A stretch of DNA of 64,000 nucleotides from Pseudoxanthomonas sp. CF125 (GTDB taxonomy: Bacteria > Pseudomonadota > Gammaproteobacteria > Xanthomonadales > Xanthomonadaceae). A program made the position numbers and the translations under genes. Below the pieces are notes generated by a model. The model worked only from the letters and a program-made list of their open reading frames with translations. It did not search any database and was not told where the DNA came from. This document shows, in pieces, positions 11,310-20,117 of this stretch (within the stretch, counting starts at the first letter, position 1; the number at the start of each line of letters is the position of its first letter). Location of the stretch: assembly GCF_900104085.1 (NCBI RefSeq), contig NZ_FNLD01000001.1, positions 1,061,935 to 1,125,934 on the forward strand, in the 5' to 3' direction.

Positions 11310-11945
11310 TCAATCGGGCTGGGCGTCGGCGCGCCGGGCCTCATCCAGGAAAAAACGCATGCGATCGGGGTTCTTTATTCCCGGCGCCGATTCGATGCCG
11401 CTGGACACATCCACACCCCAGGGCCGTGCGGTGCGGATAGCGATCGCGACGTTCTCGCTGGTCAGTCCACCGGCCAGAAAGACTGGTTTTTCGAGGCGCG
11501 GCACGCGCTTCCAATCGAAACGCTGGCCACTGCCGCCCTGCTCGCCCTTGGCGTGGCCATCGAGCAGATAGCCATAAGCGGAGGGAAATTCGGCGGCCCA
11601 CACAGACGCATCTTCGTCTTCGCTGGCCATGGCGATGGCTTTGAGGAAAGGCAGGCCGAACCCGGCGCAGAAAGCATCGGGTTCGCCGCCATGGAACTGC
11701 AGCAGGTCCGGCCGCACGTTTTCGATCAGCGCTTCGATCTCCGCCGGCGTGTTATCCATCACTAGAGCGACGACTGCGATTTCTTCCGGCACCAGTTCGC
11801 GCAGCATCCGCGCTTGCCCCAACAGCAGCCTGCGCGGGCTGCGCGGCGCGAATACCAGACCGATGTAGTCCACGCCCAGCTCCACGGCCAGGCGCACGTC
11901 TTCGGCGCGGGTCAGTCCGCAGAATTTGATGCGGGTGTGGGTCAT
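11310..11945 (-). CDS. trpF: phosphoribosylanthranilate isomerase
   Basis: 211 residues. The catalytic Cys is in KFCGLTR, the second acidic residue in ALVMDNTPAEI, and the phosphate-binding motifs are FLAGGLTSENV and VDVSSGIES. It performs the Amadori step of tryptophan synthesis. It converges on trpI with a 9-bp gap. Directly upstream of the ATG there is no purine-rich Shine-Dalgarno: the minus strand carries six GATTCCC heptamers that start about 5 nt from the start codon. Confidence 0.96.
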   Translation of the reverse strand: MTHTRIKFCGLTRAEDVRLAVELGVDYIGLVFAPRSPRRLLLGQARMLRELVPEEIAVVALVMDNTPAEIEALIENVRPDLLQFHGGEPDAFCAGFGLPFLKAIAMASEDEDASVWAAEFPSAYGYLLDGHAKGEQGGSGQRFDWKRVPRLEKPVFLAGGLTSENVAIAIRTARPWGVDVSSGIESAPGIKNPDRMRFFLDEARRADAQPD

Positions 11946-11950
11946 GGGTG

Positions 11951-11992
11951 GGGAATCGGGAATCGGGAATCGGGAATCGGGAATCGGGAATC
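11951..11992. repeat. six tandem GGGAATC heptamers abutting the trpF start
   Basis: Six perfect GGGAATC units on the plus strand occupy what should be the trpF ribosome-binding region on the minus strand. Four or more GGG tracts at 7-nt spacing are compatible with a DNA G-quadruplex. GGGNATC heptads are, as I recall, enriched in Xanthomonas genomes. Confidence 0.9.
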
Positions 11993-12009
11993 GGAAACAG
12001 CGTAACTGC

Positions 12010-12178
12010 TTTGGCTTTGGCTTTGGCTTTGGTTTTGGCTTTGCCCCCTTTGGAAAAGGGGTCTACGGGGGATTTGCTCTTGATCTTGATCTTGATCTTG
12101 ATCTTGATCTTGATCTTGATCAGAAGCGAAAGCAAAGCAAGAGCAAATCCCCCTTGATCCCCCTTTTCAAAGGGGGAG
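12010..12178. repeat. two hexamer microsatellites nested in a long inverted repeat
   Basis: About six TTTGGC units (12010-12045) and seven TGATCT units (12081-12122). The block from 12043 (GCCCCCTTTGGAAAAGGGG...GGGGGATTTGCTCTTGATC) is complementary to 12137-12178 (GAGCAAATCCCCCTTGATC, CCCTTTTCAAAGGGGG), forming a stem around the TGATCT array. Reading frames through it encode Leu-Asp or Lys-Ile repeats and are not genes. It fills the trpF-truA gap (12000-12191). Confidence 0.85.
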
Positions 12179-12191
12179 AAAAAGCAGGAGC

Positions 12192-12980
12192 TCAGTCCGG
12201 AAGGCTCACTTCCTCCGGAAGTCCCCACCTTCGCGGATACAGCGGACCCAGAAAGACCAGGCCATCGGCCGGTGCGGTGGGTCCAGCCAGTGTCCGGTCG
12301 CGCCCTGCCAGCAATTCGGCAATCCAGTCTTCGGGCTTCTCGCCCCGCCCGACCATGAGCAGCGATCCAACGATGTTGCGAACCATGTGATGCAGGAATG
12401 CGTTGGCCTGTATGTCCACCCTCACCTGCTCGCCCTCACGCACGATCGAGAGCTTCTGCAGGTCGCGCACCGCATGCGGCGCCTGGCAGTGCACGGTACG
12501 GAAGGCGTTGAAGTCGTTTTCACCCAGCAACGTCTGCGCGGCGCGATGCATGGCTTCGGCATCCAGAGGCAAACGCTCCCAGCTCAGTTGCTGCCTGCCC
12601 AGGGCCGGCCGTACCGCGCGATTGAGGATGCGGTAGCGGTAACGCCGCGCCCGCGCCGAAAAGCGCGCGTTGAAATCGTCCGTCACCGGTACGCACCAGC
12701 GCACGCAGACCGAAGGCGGCAGGCGGGTGGTGGTGCCCAGGCTCCAGCTGCGCGGCGTGCGCGGGGCATCGCTGTCGAAATGCACGACCTGGCACTCCGC
12801 ATGCACACCGGCATCGGTGCGACCGGCGCAGATCACTTCGACAGGCGCGGCGGCCACCGAGGACAGCGCGTCCTCCAGCGTGGCCTGCACGGTCGGCTCG
12901 CCGGGCTGGCCGTGCGGGCTCAGCCGCTGCCAGCCACGGAAATCGCCGCCGTCGTATTCGACTCCCAATGCGTAACGCAT
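12192..12980 (-). CDS. truA: tRNA pseudouridine(38-40) synthase
   Basis: 262 residues. Starts [18 protein letters not shown] and has the catalytic Asp in [17 protein letters not shown], followed by [19 protein letters not shown] and [18 protein letters not shown]. It isomerises uridines 38-40 of the anticodon arm. It is downstream of the fimV-like gene (21-bp gap) and upstream of trpF on the same strand, the usual truA-trpF neighbourhood. Confidence 0.96.
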   Translation of the reverse strand: MRYALGVEYDGGDFRGWQRLSPHGQPGEPTVQATLEDALSSVAAAPVEVICAGRTDAGVHAECQVVHFDSDAPRTPRSWSLGTTTRLPPSVCVRWCVPVTDDFNARFSARARRYRYRILNRAVRPALGRQQLSWERLPLDAEAMHRAAQTLLGENDFNAFRTVHCQAPHAVRDLQKLSIVREGEQVRVDIQANAFLHHMVRNIVGSLLMVGRGEKPEDWIAELLAGRDRTLAGPTAPADGLVFLGPLYPRRWGLPEEVSLPD

Positions 12981-13001
12981 CAGCGACCCATCGTTGGGCG
13001 G

Positions 13002-14744
13002 TCAGCCGATCTCGCGCAGCAGCTGCGTCGCTTCATTGCGGGCGGCGGCATCGCCGCCAGCGACTACTTCGTTCAGCAGGTCGCGCGCGGTTTCCAGGTC
13101 GCCCAGGTCCAGATAAGCGATCGCCAGCTCGAGACGCTCGCGCCCGGCCGGCGCCGCATTCAGGGGCGCTACGTTCAGTCCCTCGCCGGTGTGCCAGGTG
13201 GGTTTGATCGCAGCCGTAGTCCACGTTTGCGGAGCTGCGGCGGGCGGTGCGGGTGCGCGGACGGGTTCGTCCTGGGTTTCGGGCAGTGCAGCCGGCACTC
13301 CGTCTTCGTAGAGCGGCGCATCGAAACGGTCCGCCTTGGATTGCGAGGCCGCCTGGGTTGCGGGCTCCGCAGCAGGCATGGCCGCGGCCATCGCCGCACT
13401 GTCGTAACCCGCACGGGCGGCAGCTATGACCGGTTTTTTACGGCGGTTGATCAGCCAAGCCACCACCAAGCCGGCGACCAGCAAGCCCAACCCCGCCCAT
13501 AGCCACAAGGGTTGCGAGGCATCGCCTTGCGACTTCGCCAGGCGTTGCTGCGCGGCCGCCAGTTCGCTGTCCTTCATCGCTATCAGCTTGGCCTGCTGCT
13601 GTTTGAGGCTTTCCAGCTCGGCCACTTGCGCGCGCAATTCCTGCACTTCGGATTCGCGTGCCGCCAGCTCTTCCTTGGTCAGCGTGAGTTGTTGGTTCGC
13701 CAGCATGTCGCCCTCGCCTTCGGCATCTATGCCGGATTGTGTTCCCGCCCGCGTCGCTGCACCCGCATCGGGCGGCGCGATCTCCAGACGCGCCTCCGCT
13801 GTGCGTGGAGCCGCAGGCGCAGCGCGGGACGGCGCCGAGGCAAGCGGGGACGCGGTTTCGACCGGTTGTGGAATGGGCCGGCGCGCCTGCCGCCATTCGG
13901 CCATCTGGTCGCGCACCAGCGCCGCCGCTTCGGCTTCGCCCAGTTGCGCCAGTTCGGCCGATTGCGGGACGCGCAACACGGCGCCTTGTTTCAGGCGATT
14001 GATGTTGCCGTTGATGAAGGCCTCGGGATTGGCGCGCAGCAGCGCCAGCATGGTCTGGTCCAGGCTGTAGCCCTGCCCCAGATCGCGTGCGATCTGTGAG
14101 AGGGTCTGGCCGCGCTGGACTTCCAGTTCGCTGCCGCTCGACAACGTCGGCGAAGGCGCGGCCACCGGCGCGCGGGGTGCGGGAGCGGCTTCGGCTGGAG
14201 CAGGCGTCGGAACGATGGGCTCGGCGGCCGGGGCCGGTTCGGTCGCGGCGATGGGCTCTGGTTCGCGGATGATGGTGTCGGCGGGCGGCGGCAACGGCGC
14301 GTCGATGGTCGGCTGGCTGGCGGCAGCAAGGGCGTCGGGCGTGTCGACCAGCGCGGAGTATTCGCGCACCAGCCGGCCCTGGCCCCAGTCGACCTCGATC
14401 AAGAAATTGACTGCGGCGACCTGCACGGGCTCGGTGCTGGTGACGCGGATGACCGGCTTACCCTCGTCGCTGACCGCGACCGCGAAATTGAGCCCGCTGA
14501 CCAGGCCTTCCGGCCGCGCCAGCCCCACTCGTTCAAAGGTTATCGGGGATGCCAACCGGGCCTGCAGCTGCTCCAGCTCGCCGGGTTCGGTGGAAATAAC
14601 CGGAATTTCGGCCACCAGGGGCTGCCCGGGCTGGGACTTGACCCGGATTTCGCCCAAGCCCAAAGCCATGGCACCGCTGCTGACCAGGATCAGCGCGACC
14701 CCGAGCAGCAAACGCGGCGCCAGTTTCAGAAAACCATGTTTCAA
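13002..14744 (-). CDS. fimV: FimV/HubP-type polar protein with LysM domain
   Basis: 580 residues. A signal peptide (about 1-27, ending SSGAMA) precedes the family N-terminal domain LGLGEIRVKSQPGQPLVAEIP (28-130). An Ala/Pro-rich linker follows, then a LysM-like region (about 195-260; VQRGQTLSQIARDLGQGY), a coiled coil (about 340-400), a transmembrane helix (about 413-433) and a C-terminal FimV helical module (about 535-579; LELAIAYLDLGDLETARDLL). FimV/HubP proteins organise the cell pole and type IV pili. It is shorter than Pseudomonas FimV (about 900 residues), mainly in the cytoplasmic acidic part. Confidence 0.88.
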   Translation of the reverse strand: MKHGFLKLAPRLLLGVALILVSSGAMALGLGEIRVKSQPGQPLVAEIPVISTEPGELEQLQARLASPITFERVGLARPEGLVSGLNFAVAVSDEGKPVIRVTSTEPVQVAAVNFLIEVDWGQGRLVREYSALVDTPDALAAASQPTIDAPLPPPADTIIREPEPIAATEPAPAAEPIVPTPAPAEAAPAPRAPVAAPSPTLSSGSELEVQRGQTLSQIARDLGQGYSLDQTMLALLRANPEAFINGNINRLKQGAVLRVPQSAELAQLGEAEAAALVRDQMAEWRQARRPIPQPVETASPLASAPSRAAPAAPRTAEARLEIAPPDAGAATRAGTQSGIDAEGEGDMLANQQLTLTKEELAARESEVQELRAQVAELESLKQQQAKLIAMKDSELAAAQQRLAKSQGDASQPLWLWAGLGLLVAGLVVAWLINRRKKPVIAAARAGYDSAAMAAAMPAAEPATQAASQSKADRFDAPLYEDGVPAALPETQDEPVRAPAPPAAAPQTWTTAAIKPTWHTGEGLNVAPLNAAPAGRERLELAIAYLDLGDLETARDLLNEVVAGGDAAARNEATQLLREIG

Positions 14745-14811
14745 GCACGTTCCCCGTTCATTCCCACCGGGGAATATAGCTTTTTCGGCCCCTGCAATGT
14801 GTCTTCACCCG

Positions 14812-14885
14812 GTAGGTCGGGGCTACGCCCCCGACGCGCGTGGATTCCGGATTCCCTGATGTCGGGGGCGTAGCCCCGACCTACC
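14812..14885. repeat. palindromic intergenic repeat, GTAGGTCGGGGC type, copy 2
   Basis: GTAGGTCGGGGCTACGCCCC at the left and GGGGCGTAGCCCCGACCTAC at the right form an almost perfect stem around about 30 bp. Same family as 4426-4500. It ends 2 bp from the asd stop codon, upstream of fimV. Confidence 0.85.
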
Positions 14886-14887
14886 TG

Positions 14888-15907
14888 CTATTCAGCGGCT
14901 ACCAGCTCGGCCACTTGCACCGCGTTCAGCGCCGCGCCCTTGCGGATGTTGTCCGAGACCACCCACAGATTGATGGCGCGCGGATGCGAAAAATCCTCGC
15001 GGATGCGGCCTACGTAAACGGGATCGGTGCCGGAGGCGTGGGTGACCGGGGTCGGATAGCCGCCGGCGACGGTGTCGTCCACCACTTCCACGCCGGGCGC
15101 CGATTCCAGCAGTTTGCGCACGTCGGCGGCGCTGATCTTGGTCTTGGTTTCCACGTTGACCGCTTCGGAGTGGCCGTAGAACACCGGCACGCGCACCGCG
15201 GTGGGGTTCACCTGGATGCTGTCGTCGGCCAGGATCTTGCGGGTTTCCCACACCAGCTTCATTTCTTCCTTGGTGTAGCCGTTGTCCTGGAAGTCGTCGA
15301 TGTGCGGGATCAGGTTGAAGGCGATCTGCACCGGGAAGCGCTGCGGATCGATTTCCTGGAAATTGAGCAGCTGGCCGGTCTGCTTGCCCAGTTCCTCCAG
15401 CGCCGATCGGCCGCCGCCGGAGACCGACTGGTAGGTGGCTACATTGATGCGCTCGATGCCCACGGCGCGATGGATCGGCGCCAGCGCCACCAGCATCTGC
15501 ATGGTCGAGCAGTTGGGATTGGCGATGATGCCGCGCGGGCGGTTTTTGGCCGCGTCGGGGTTCACTTCGCTGATCACCAACGGCACGTCGTCGTCGTAGC
15601 GGAAGGCCGAGGAGTTGTCGATCACCACTGCGCCGGCGGCGGCGAATTTGGGCGCGTATTCCTTGGAAATGCCGCCGCCCGCCGAAAACAGGGCGATATC
15701 GACGCCGGTCGGGTCGAAGGTGGCCAGGTCCTGCACGGCGATTTTGCGGCCGCCGAAGTCGACATCGGCGCCGGCCGAGCGCTCGCTGGCCAGGGCGACC
15801 AGCTCGCTGATCGGGAATTTGCGCTCTGCCAGGATCGACAGCATGACTTCGCCGACGGCACCGGTGGCGCCAACGACCGCGACTTTGAAGCTCTTCTTCT
15901 CGCTCAT
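14888..15907 (-). CDS. asd: aspartate-semialdehyde dehydrogenase
   Basis: 339 residues. The Rossmann motif is AVVGATGAVGEVML, the catalytic Cys (about residue 132) is in IIANPNCSTMQM, and the conserved Glu-containing SGGGRSALEEL and active-site His near the C-terminus (SHPRAINLW) are present. It reduces aspartyl phosphate to the semialdehyde for Lys, Thr and Met synthesis and for diaminopimelate. It lies downstream of the aroC-dehydrogenase pair with a palindromic repeat in the gap. Confidence 0.96.
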   Translation of the reverse strand: MSEKKSFKVAVVGATGAVGEVMLSILAERKFPISELVALASERSAGADVDFGGRKIAVQDLATFDPTGVDIALFSAGGGISKEYAPKFAAAGAVVIDNSSAFRYDDDVPLVISEVNPDAAKNRPRGIIANPNCSTMQMLVALAPIHRAVGIERINVATYQSVSGGGRSALEELGKQTGQLLNFQEIDPQRFPVQIAFNLIPHIDDFQDNGYTKEEMKLVWETRKILADDSIQVNPTAVRVPVFYGHSEAVNVETKTKISAADVRKLLESAPGVEVVDDTVAGGYPTPVTHASGTDPVYVGRIREDFSHPRAINLWVVSDNIRKGAALNAVQVAELVAAE

Positions 15908-15940
15908 TTCTACTCAGGTGGGTGGGGGTGGAAAAGGGTC

Positions 15941-16015
15941 TGTAGGAGCGGGCCCTGCCCGCGACGCTTTCGCGTACGCCAGCCAAGAGCGTCGCGGGCA
16001 GGGCCCGCTCCTACA
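15941..16015. repeat. palindromic intergenic repeat, GTAGGAGCGGG type, copy 1
   Basis: TGTAGGAGCGGGCCCTGCCC GCGACGCTTT at the left is mirrored by GAGCGTCGCGGGCAGGGCCC GCTCCTACA at the right, a stem of about 27 bp. The same family is at 33781-33858. It fills the gap between asd and the 2-hydroxyacid dehydrogenase gene. Confidence 0.9.
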
Positions 16016-16045
16016 ACGGGTTTGGAGGATAGCGGAAACCGGGCT

Positions 16046-17029
16046 TTACGCGCGGATCGGATTGGGCGGAGAACCCGCGCTCGGCCCGTACCCCAGCGCG
16101 GCGATCAGGTTGTCCACCGCCAGCGAGACCATGGCGCGCCGCGTGGCCAGGCTGCCGCTGGCGATGTGCGGGGTCAGCACCACGTTGCGCAGATCGAGCA
16201 GGCGCGGGTTGATGGCCGGTTCGCCCTCGAACACATCCAGGCCGGCAGCCGCCAGCCTTCCCCCGGCCAGCGCAGCGGCCAGTGCGTCTTCGTCGACGAT
16301 GCCGCCGCGCGCGATATTCACCAGCGTGGCGGTAGGTTTCATTTTCGCCAGCGCGGCCGCGCCCAGGATGTGGTGGCTTTGCTTCGAATAAGGCAGCACC
16401 AGCATCAGGTGATCGGCCTGCGCCAGCAATTCGTCGAATTCCGCGTAGGACGCGCGAGTCTCGCGTTCTGTCGCTTCCGGCAACCGGCTGCGGTTGTGGT
16501 ACAGCACCTTCATGTCGAATCCGGAAGCGCGCCGGGCGATGCCTTGCCCGACCCGGCCCATGCCCAGGATGCCCAGGGTGCTGCCGTGCAGATCGGCGCC
16601 GAGCATGGTCTGGAACGACCATTGCCGCCAATGGCCTTCGCGCAGCCAGCGTTCGGACTCGGTGATGCGGCGCGCGGTGGCCATGAGCAGGGCGAAACCG
16701 AAATCGGCCGTGGTTTCGGTCAGCACGTCGGGCGTGTTGGTGGCCGTAATGCCTGCCGCGGACAGCGCGGGAATATCCAGATTGTTATAGCCGACGCCCA
16801 CATTGGCGACCGCCCGAAGCTTCGGCGCCGCCGCAACCTGTTCGGCGCCGATGCGCTCGTTGAGCGTCACCAGCGCGCCGTCGGCTTCGCTCAAGGCCGA
16901 TGAGATCTGCTCCGGCGTGTACTCGGCGACATCGGATGCGGAAACGACCTGGAAATACTCTTCCAACCGTGCGATCACATCGTCGAACAGCGGCTGCGAC
17001 ACCCACACCCGTGGGCGCGGTTCAGTCAT
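16046..17029 (-). CDS. D-2-hydroxyacid dehydrogenase (glyoxylate/hydroxypyruvate reductase-like)
   Basis: 327 residues. The Rossmann motif is [15 protein letters not shown] followed after the second strand by NRSR, which favours NADPH. The catalytic Arg is in [13 protein letters not shown], the Glu in [10 protein letters not shown] and the His in LTPHIASG. The family reduces glyoxylate, hydroxypyruvate or other 2-oxoacids; the lack of an ACT domain and the short length argue against SerA. The start overlaps the aroC stop by 8 bp, so the two are co-expressed. Confidence 0.88.
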   Translation of the reverse strand: MTEPRPRVWVSQPLFDDVIARLEEYFQVVSASDVAEYTPEQISSALSEADGALVTLNERIGAEQVAAAPKLRAVANVGVGYNNLDIPALSAAGITATNTPDVLTETTADFGFALLMATARRITESERWLREGHWRQWSFQTMLGADLHGSTLGILGMGRVGQGIARRASGFDMKVLYHNRSRLPEATERETRASYAEFDELLAQADHLMLVLPYSKQSHHILGAAALAKMKPTATLVNIARGGIVDEDALAAALAGGRLAAAGLDVFEGEPAINPRLLDLRNVVLTPHIASGSLATRRAMVSLAVDNLIAALGYGPSAGSPPNPIRA

Positions 17030-18125
17030 GGATCCGACCGGGGATCAGCGGCGCGACCGGACCGACATCGCCGCACTGGGCGCGGTGGCGCAGCGCCTGG
17101 TCCATCAGCACCAGCGCCATCATCGCCTCGGCGATCGGTGTGGCGCGGATGCCCACACAGGGGTCGTGCCGGCCGGTGGTGACCACTTCGGTCGCATTGC
17201 CTTGGATATCCACGGTATTGCCCGGCAGGCGCAGGCTGGAGGTGGGCTTGAGCACGATGGACGCCACCACCTGCTGGCCGGTGGAGATGCCGCCGAGGAT
17301 GCCGCCGGCATGGTTGGACAGGAAGCCCTCGGGCGAGATCTCATCGCGGTGTTCGGTGCCCTTCTGCACGACCGCCGCGAAGCCGTCGCCGATTTCCACG
17401 CCCTTGACCGCATTGATGCTCATCAGCGCCGCGGCCAGTTCGCCATCGAGTTTTCCGTAGATGGGCTCGCCCCAACCCGGCGGCACGCCGTCGGCGACCA
17501 CGTTGACGCGCGCACCGACCGAATCGCCGGATTTGCGCAGCGCGTCCATGTAGCTTTCCAGCACCGGTACCTGTTCGGCCGAAGGCCAGAAGAAAGGATT
17601 GTCTTCCACCGCGTTCCAGTCGAATGCCTGCGGGGTGATCTCGCCCAACTGCGACAGATAGCCGCGCACGCGCACGCCGTGGTGCAGCGCCAACCATTTC
17701 TTGGCGATCACCGCCGCCGCCACGCGCATGGTGGTCTCGCGCGCCGAGGAGCGCCCGCCGCCGCGTGGGTCGCGGATGCCGTATTTCTGCCAATAGGTGT
17801 AGTCGGCATGGCCGGGGCGGAACTGCTCGGAAATCTTGCTGTAGTCCTTGCTGCGCGCATCGGTGTTGCGGATCAGCAGGGCGATGGGCGTGCCGGTGGT
17901 CTTGCCTTCGAAGACACCGCTGAGGATTTCCACTTCGTCGGCTTCATTCCGCGCCGAAGTGTGGCGCGATTTGCCGGTGGCGCGGCGGTCCAGGTCGGTG
18001 CGGAATTCTTCGACCTCGATTTCCAGGCCTGGCGGGCAGCCGTCGATCACGCAACCGATGGCCGGGCCGTGGGACTCGCCGAAGGTGGTGACGGTGAACA
18101 ATTTTCCGAAACTGTTGCTGGACAC
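17022..18125 (-). CDS. aroC: chorismate synthase
   Basis: 367 residues from a GTG at 18125 ([23 protein letters not shown]). An ATG at 18143 adds only six residues and is the alternative. The three chorismate synthase signatures are [35 protein letters not shown] and [19 protein letters not shown]. It removes phosphate from EPSP to give chorismate using reduced FMN. Downstream is the 2-hydroxyacid dehydrogenase gene; upstream is prmB, separated by a palindromic repeat. Confidence 0.96.
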   Translation of the reverse strand: MSSNSFGKLFTVTTFGESHGPAIGCVIDGCPPGLEIEVEEFRTDLDRRATGKSRHTSARNEADEVEILSGVFEGKTTGTPIALLIRNTDARSKDYSKISEQFRPGHADYTYWQKYGIRDPRGGGRSSARETTMRVAAAVIAKKWLALHHGVRVRGYLSQLGEITPQAFDWNAVEDNPFFWPSAEQVPVLESYMDALRKSGDSVGARVNVVADGVPPGWGEPIYGKLDGELAAALMSINAVKGVEIGDGFAAVVQKGTEHRDEISPEGFLSNHAGGILGGISTGQQVVASIVLKPTSSLRLPGNTVDIQGNATEVVTTGRHDPCVGIRATPIAEAMMALVLMDQALRHRAQCGDVGPVAPLIPGRIHD

Positions 18126-18156
18126 GCTGCCTCTACTCCGCAATGTCTATCGAATC

Positions 18157-18254
18157 GTCATTCCCGCGAAGGCGGGAACCCAGTGACTTTAATGCTTTTA
18201 ATCGACTTACCCGGAAAAGCAAAGTCGCTGGGTTCCCGCCTTCGCGGGAATGAC
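18157..18254. repeat. palindromic repeat, TCATTCCCGCGAA type
   Basis: GTCATTCCCGCGAAGGCGGG AACCCAG at the left is complementary to CTGGGTTCCCGCCTTCGCGG GAATGAC at the right, with about 45 bp between. This type of repeat is widespread in xanthomonads and other bacteria. It separates prmB and aroC. Confidence 0.9.
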
Positions 18255-18271
18255 GGATTTTCTTTAACGTG

Positions 18272-19201
18272 TCACGGACGCGCATTCGCCAATTCGCGGA
18301 TGCGCGGGTGATGCACGATCAACTCCGCGCACTCCACAGCGAAGATGCCCATCTGCCCCACCTTGAACTCGATCCAGGCGAACTCGACATCCGGCAGCAG
18401 CTGCACCAGCGCACGTTCGGATTCGCCCACTTCGCAGATCAGCAGGCCGTCCTGGCTCAGATGCAAAGGCGCATCGCGCAGTATCTTCAGTACCAGGTCC
18501 AAACCGTCGTCGCCGGCGCGCAGGCCCAGTTCGGGCTCGTAGGAATACTCCTTCGGCAACGCATCGGTTTCCGCATTGGTGACGTAGGGCGGATTGCTGA
18601 CGATGAGCTGGTAGTGCTGGCCCGACAGGCCGGAAAACAGGTCGGATTTGATGAACCGCGCGTTGTCGGCATGCAGCCGCGCCTTGTTTTCGGCCGCCAG
18701 GGCCAGCGCGTCGTCGCTGATGTCCGTGCCATCGACGTGCCATTCGGGGTTGTAGTGGGCCATGGCGATGGCGATGCAGCCCGAACCGGTGCACAGGTCC
18801 AGCGCGCGCAGCACTTCACGGCCGCCCAGCCACGGCTCGAAACCGCTTTCTATCAGTTCGGCGATCGGCGAACGCGGCACCAGCGCGCGGTTGTCGCTCT
18901 TGAAGTTCAGACCGGCGAACCAGGCCTCGCCGGTCAGGTAGGCGATCGGCACGCGCTCTTCGATGCGGCGCTGGAACAGGGCCAGGATCTCGGCTTTTTC
19001 CGGCGCCGTCACCCGGGCCACGCCGTAGGCCGGGCCCAGATCGTTGGGCAGATGCAGGGTGTGCAGGACCAGCTGCGTGGCTTCGTCCAGCGCATTGTCG
19101 TAGCTGTGCCCGAAGGTCAGGTCCGAGGCGTTGAAACGGCTGGCGCCGTAGCGGATCAGATCGATGATCGTATGCAGTTCGGCGGCCGGGTCGGCAGTCA
19201 T
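18272..19201 (-). CDS. prmB: ribosomal protein L3 N5-glutamine methyltransferase
   Basis: 309 residues from the ATG at 19201. The SAM-binding motif is LDLCTGSGCIAIA, the acidic residue follows strand 2 in VDGTDISDDAL, and the glutamine-methyltransferase motif NPPY is in IVSNPPYVTNAE (about residue 200). The N-terminal helical region (YGASRFNASDLTFGHSYDNA) is typical of PrmB rather than PrmC. It methylates a glutamine in ribosomal protein L3. PrmB is commonly next to aroC, as here. Confidence 0.94.
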   Translation of the reverse strand: MTADPAAELHTIIDLIRYGASRFNASDLTFGHSYDNALDEATQLVLHTLHLPNDLGPAYGVARVTAPEKAEILALFQRRIEERVPIAYLTGEAWFAGLNFKSDNRALVPRSPIAELIESGFEPWLGGREVLRALDLCTGSGCIAIAMAHYNPEWHVDGTDISDDALALAAENKARLHADNARFIKSDLFSGLSGQHYQLIVSNPPYVTNAETDALPKEYSYEPELGLRAGDDGLDLVLKILRDAPLHLSQDGLLICEVGESERALVQLLPDVEFAWIEFKVGQMGIFAVECAELIVHHPRIRELANARP

Positions 19202-19313
19202 GGCAAGGCTTTTCTCGGGTCGGATGGAGATTATAGGGGTATACAAACCGAACCGCCGGTATCATGGCTCTCGTGGCTGGTAGGCATTCCGGAACAATCA
19301 AACTACTAATATC

Positions 19314-19422
19314 CCGTTCGTGGTGAGCCTGTCGAACCACGCTTTTCGAGCAAAAAGAAAACCACCGCTGCGAACTGGAGCGTCACGCCAAGAGCGTGGT
19401 TCGACAGGCTCACCACGAACGG
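19314..19422. repeat. palindromic repeat, CCGTTCGTGGTGAGC type
   Basis: CCGTTCGTGGTGAGCCTGTC GAACCACGCT at the left is complementary to AGCGTGGTTCGACAGGCTCA CCACGAACGG at the right, a perfect 30-bp stem around about 49 bp. It lies in the 262-bp divergent gap between prmB and the SCO1 gene, so it sits in or next to their promoters. Confidence 0.92.
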
Positions 19423-19463
19423 TTTTTAGATTTATTCAAGCCATTACCTGTGAGCCCTAGTTC

Positions 19464-20117
19464 ATGTTCAATCGCAAAATCGGCGTCATCCTGATCGTCG
19501 CCCTGGCCGCCGGCCTCGGACTGCTGGCCGCGCAGAAGTACTTCGGCGCCAAGTCCGCCGGTCCGCAATGGCCGGAGACCCGGAGCATCACCATGTTCCC
19601 GCAGGCGCGCACCCTGCCCGCTTTTTCGCTGCGCCAGTCCGACGGCACCCAGCTGGCCTCGGGCGAACTGAACGGGCATTGGACGCTGGTCTTCCTGGGC
19701 TTCACTTACTGCCCCGACGTCTGCCCCACCACCCTGGCCGAACTGGCCCAGGCGCAGAACCAATGGAAATCGCTGCCCGACAGCACCCGCCCGCGCGTGC
19801 TGTTCGTATCGGTGGACCCCGAACGCGACACCCCCACGCGCATCGGCGAATACGCGCACGCCTTCCATGCGGACACCCTGGCGGCCACCGCCGACGTACC
19901 GGCGCTGGAGTCGTTCGCCAAGTCGCTGATGTTCGTGTTCCAGAAAGTGCCGGGCAAGGATTTCGACAAGAACCCGCAGGACTACAGCATGGACCACTCG
20001 GCCAACATCGCCGTGCTGGACCCGCAGGGGCGCATGGTCGGCTTCATCAAGCCTCCGTTCCAACCCAAGGCCATCGCCGAGGACATGGCCGCCCTGACCC
20101 TGGCGGCGCCCAAGTGA
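19464..20117 (+). CDS. SCO1/SenC family copper chaperone
   Basis: 217 residues. An N-terminal membrane anchor (about 7-25) is followed by a thioredoxin-like domain with the copper motif CPDVCP (Cys83, Cys87) and the third ligand His178 in [15 protein letters not shown] proteins deliver copper to the CuA site of cytochrome oxidase or act as thiol reductases in the periplasm. The stop overlaps the psd start (GTGA), so it is translationally coupled to a phospholipid enzyme, an odd partner. Confidence 0.92.
   Translation: MFNRKIGVILIVALAAGLGLLAAQKYFGAKSAGPQWPETRSITMFPQARTLPAFSLRQSDGTQLASGELNGHWTLVFLGFTYCPDVCPTTLAELAQAQNQWKSLPDSTRPRVLFVSVDPERDTPTRIGEYAHAFHADTLAATADVPALESFAKSLMFVFQKVPGKDFDKNPQDYSMDHSANIAVLDPQGRMVGFIKPPFQPKAIAEDMAALTLAAPK

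Noticed and set aside
11951..12178. Possible CRISPR array
   Set aside because: The repeats are contiguous short tandem units of 6-7 bp without spacers, and there are no cas genes.
11926..12390. Open frame encoding phenylalanine-glycine and leucine-aspartate repeats
   Set aside because: Made of the GGGAATC, TTTGGC and TGATCT tandem arrays read as codons, then runs antisense into truA.
14840..16903. 687-codon plus-strand open frame
   Set aside because: It is antisense to asd and the 2-hydroxyacid dehydrogenase gene and crosses two palindromic repeats; the translation is rich in His, Arg, Gln and Gly as expected of a GC-biased shadow frame.
18157..18254. Possible IS terminal inverted repeats or attachment site
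   Set aside because: The arms enclose only about 45 bp and no transposase; this is a common palindromic intergenic repeat.
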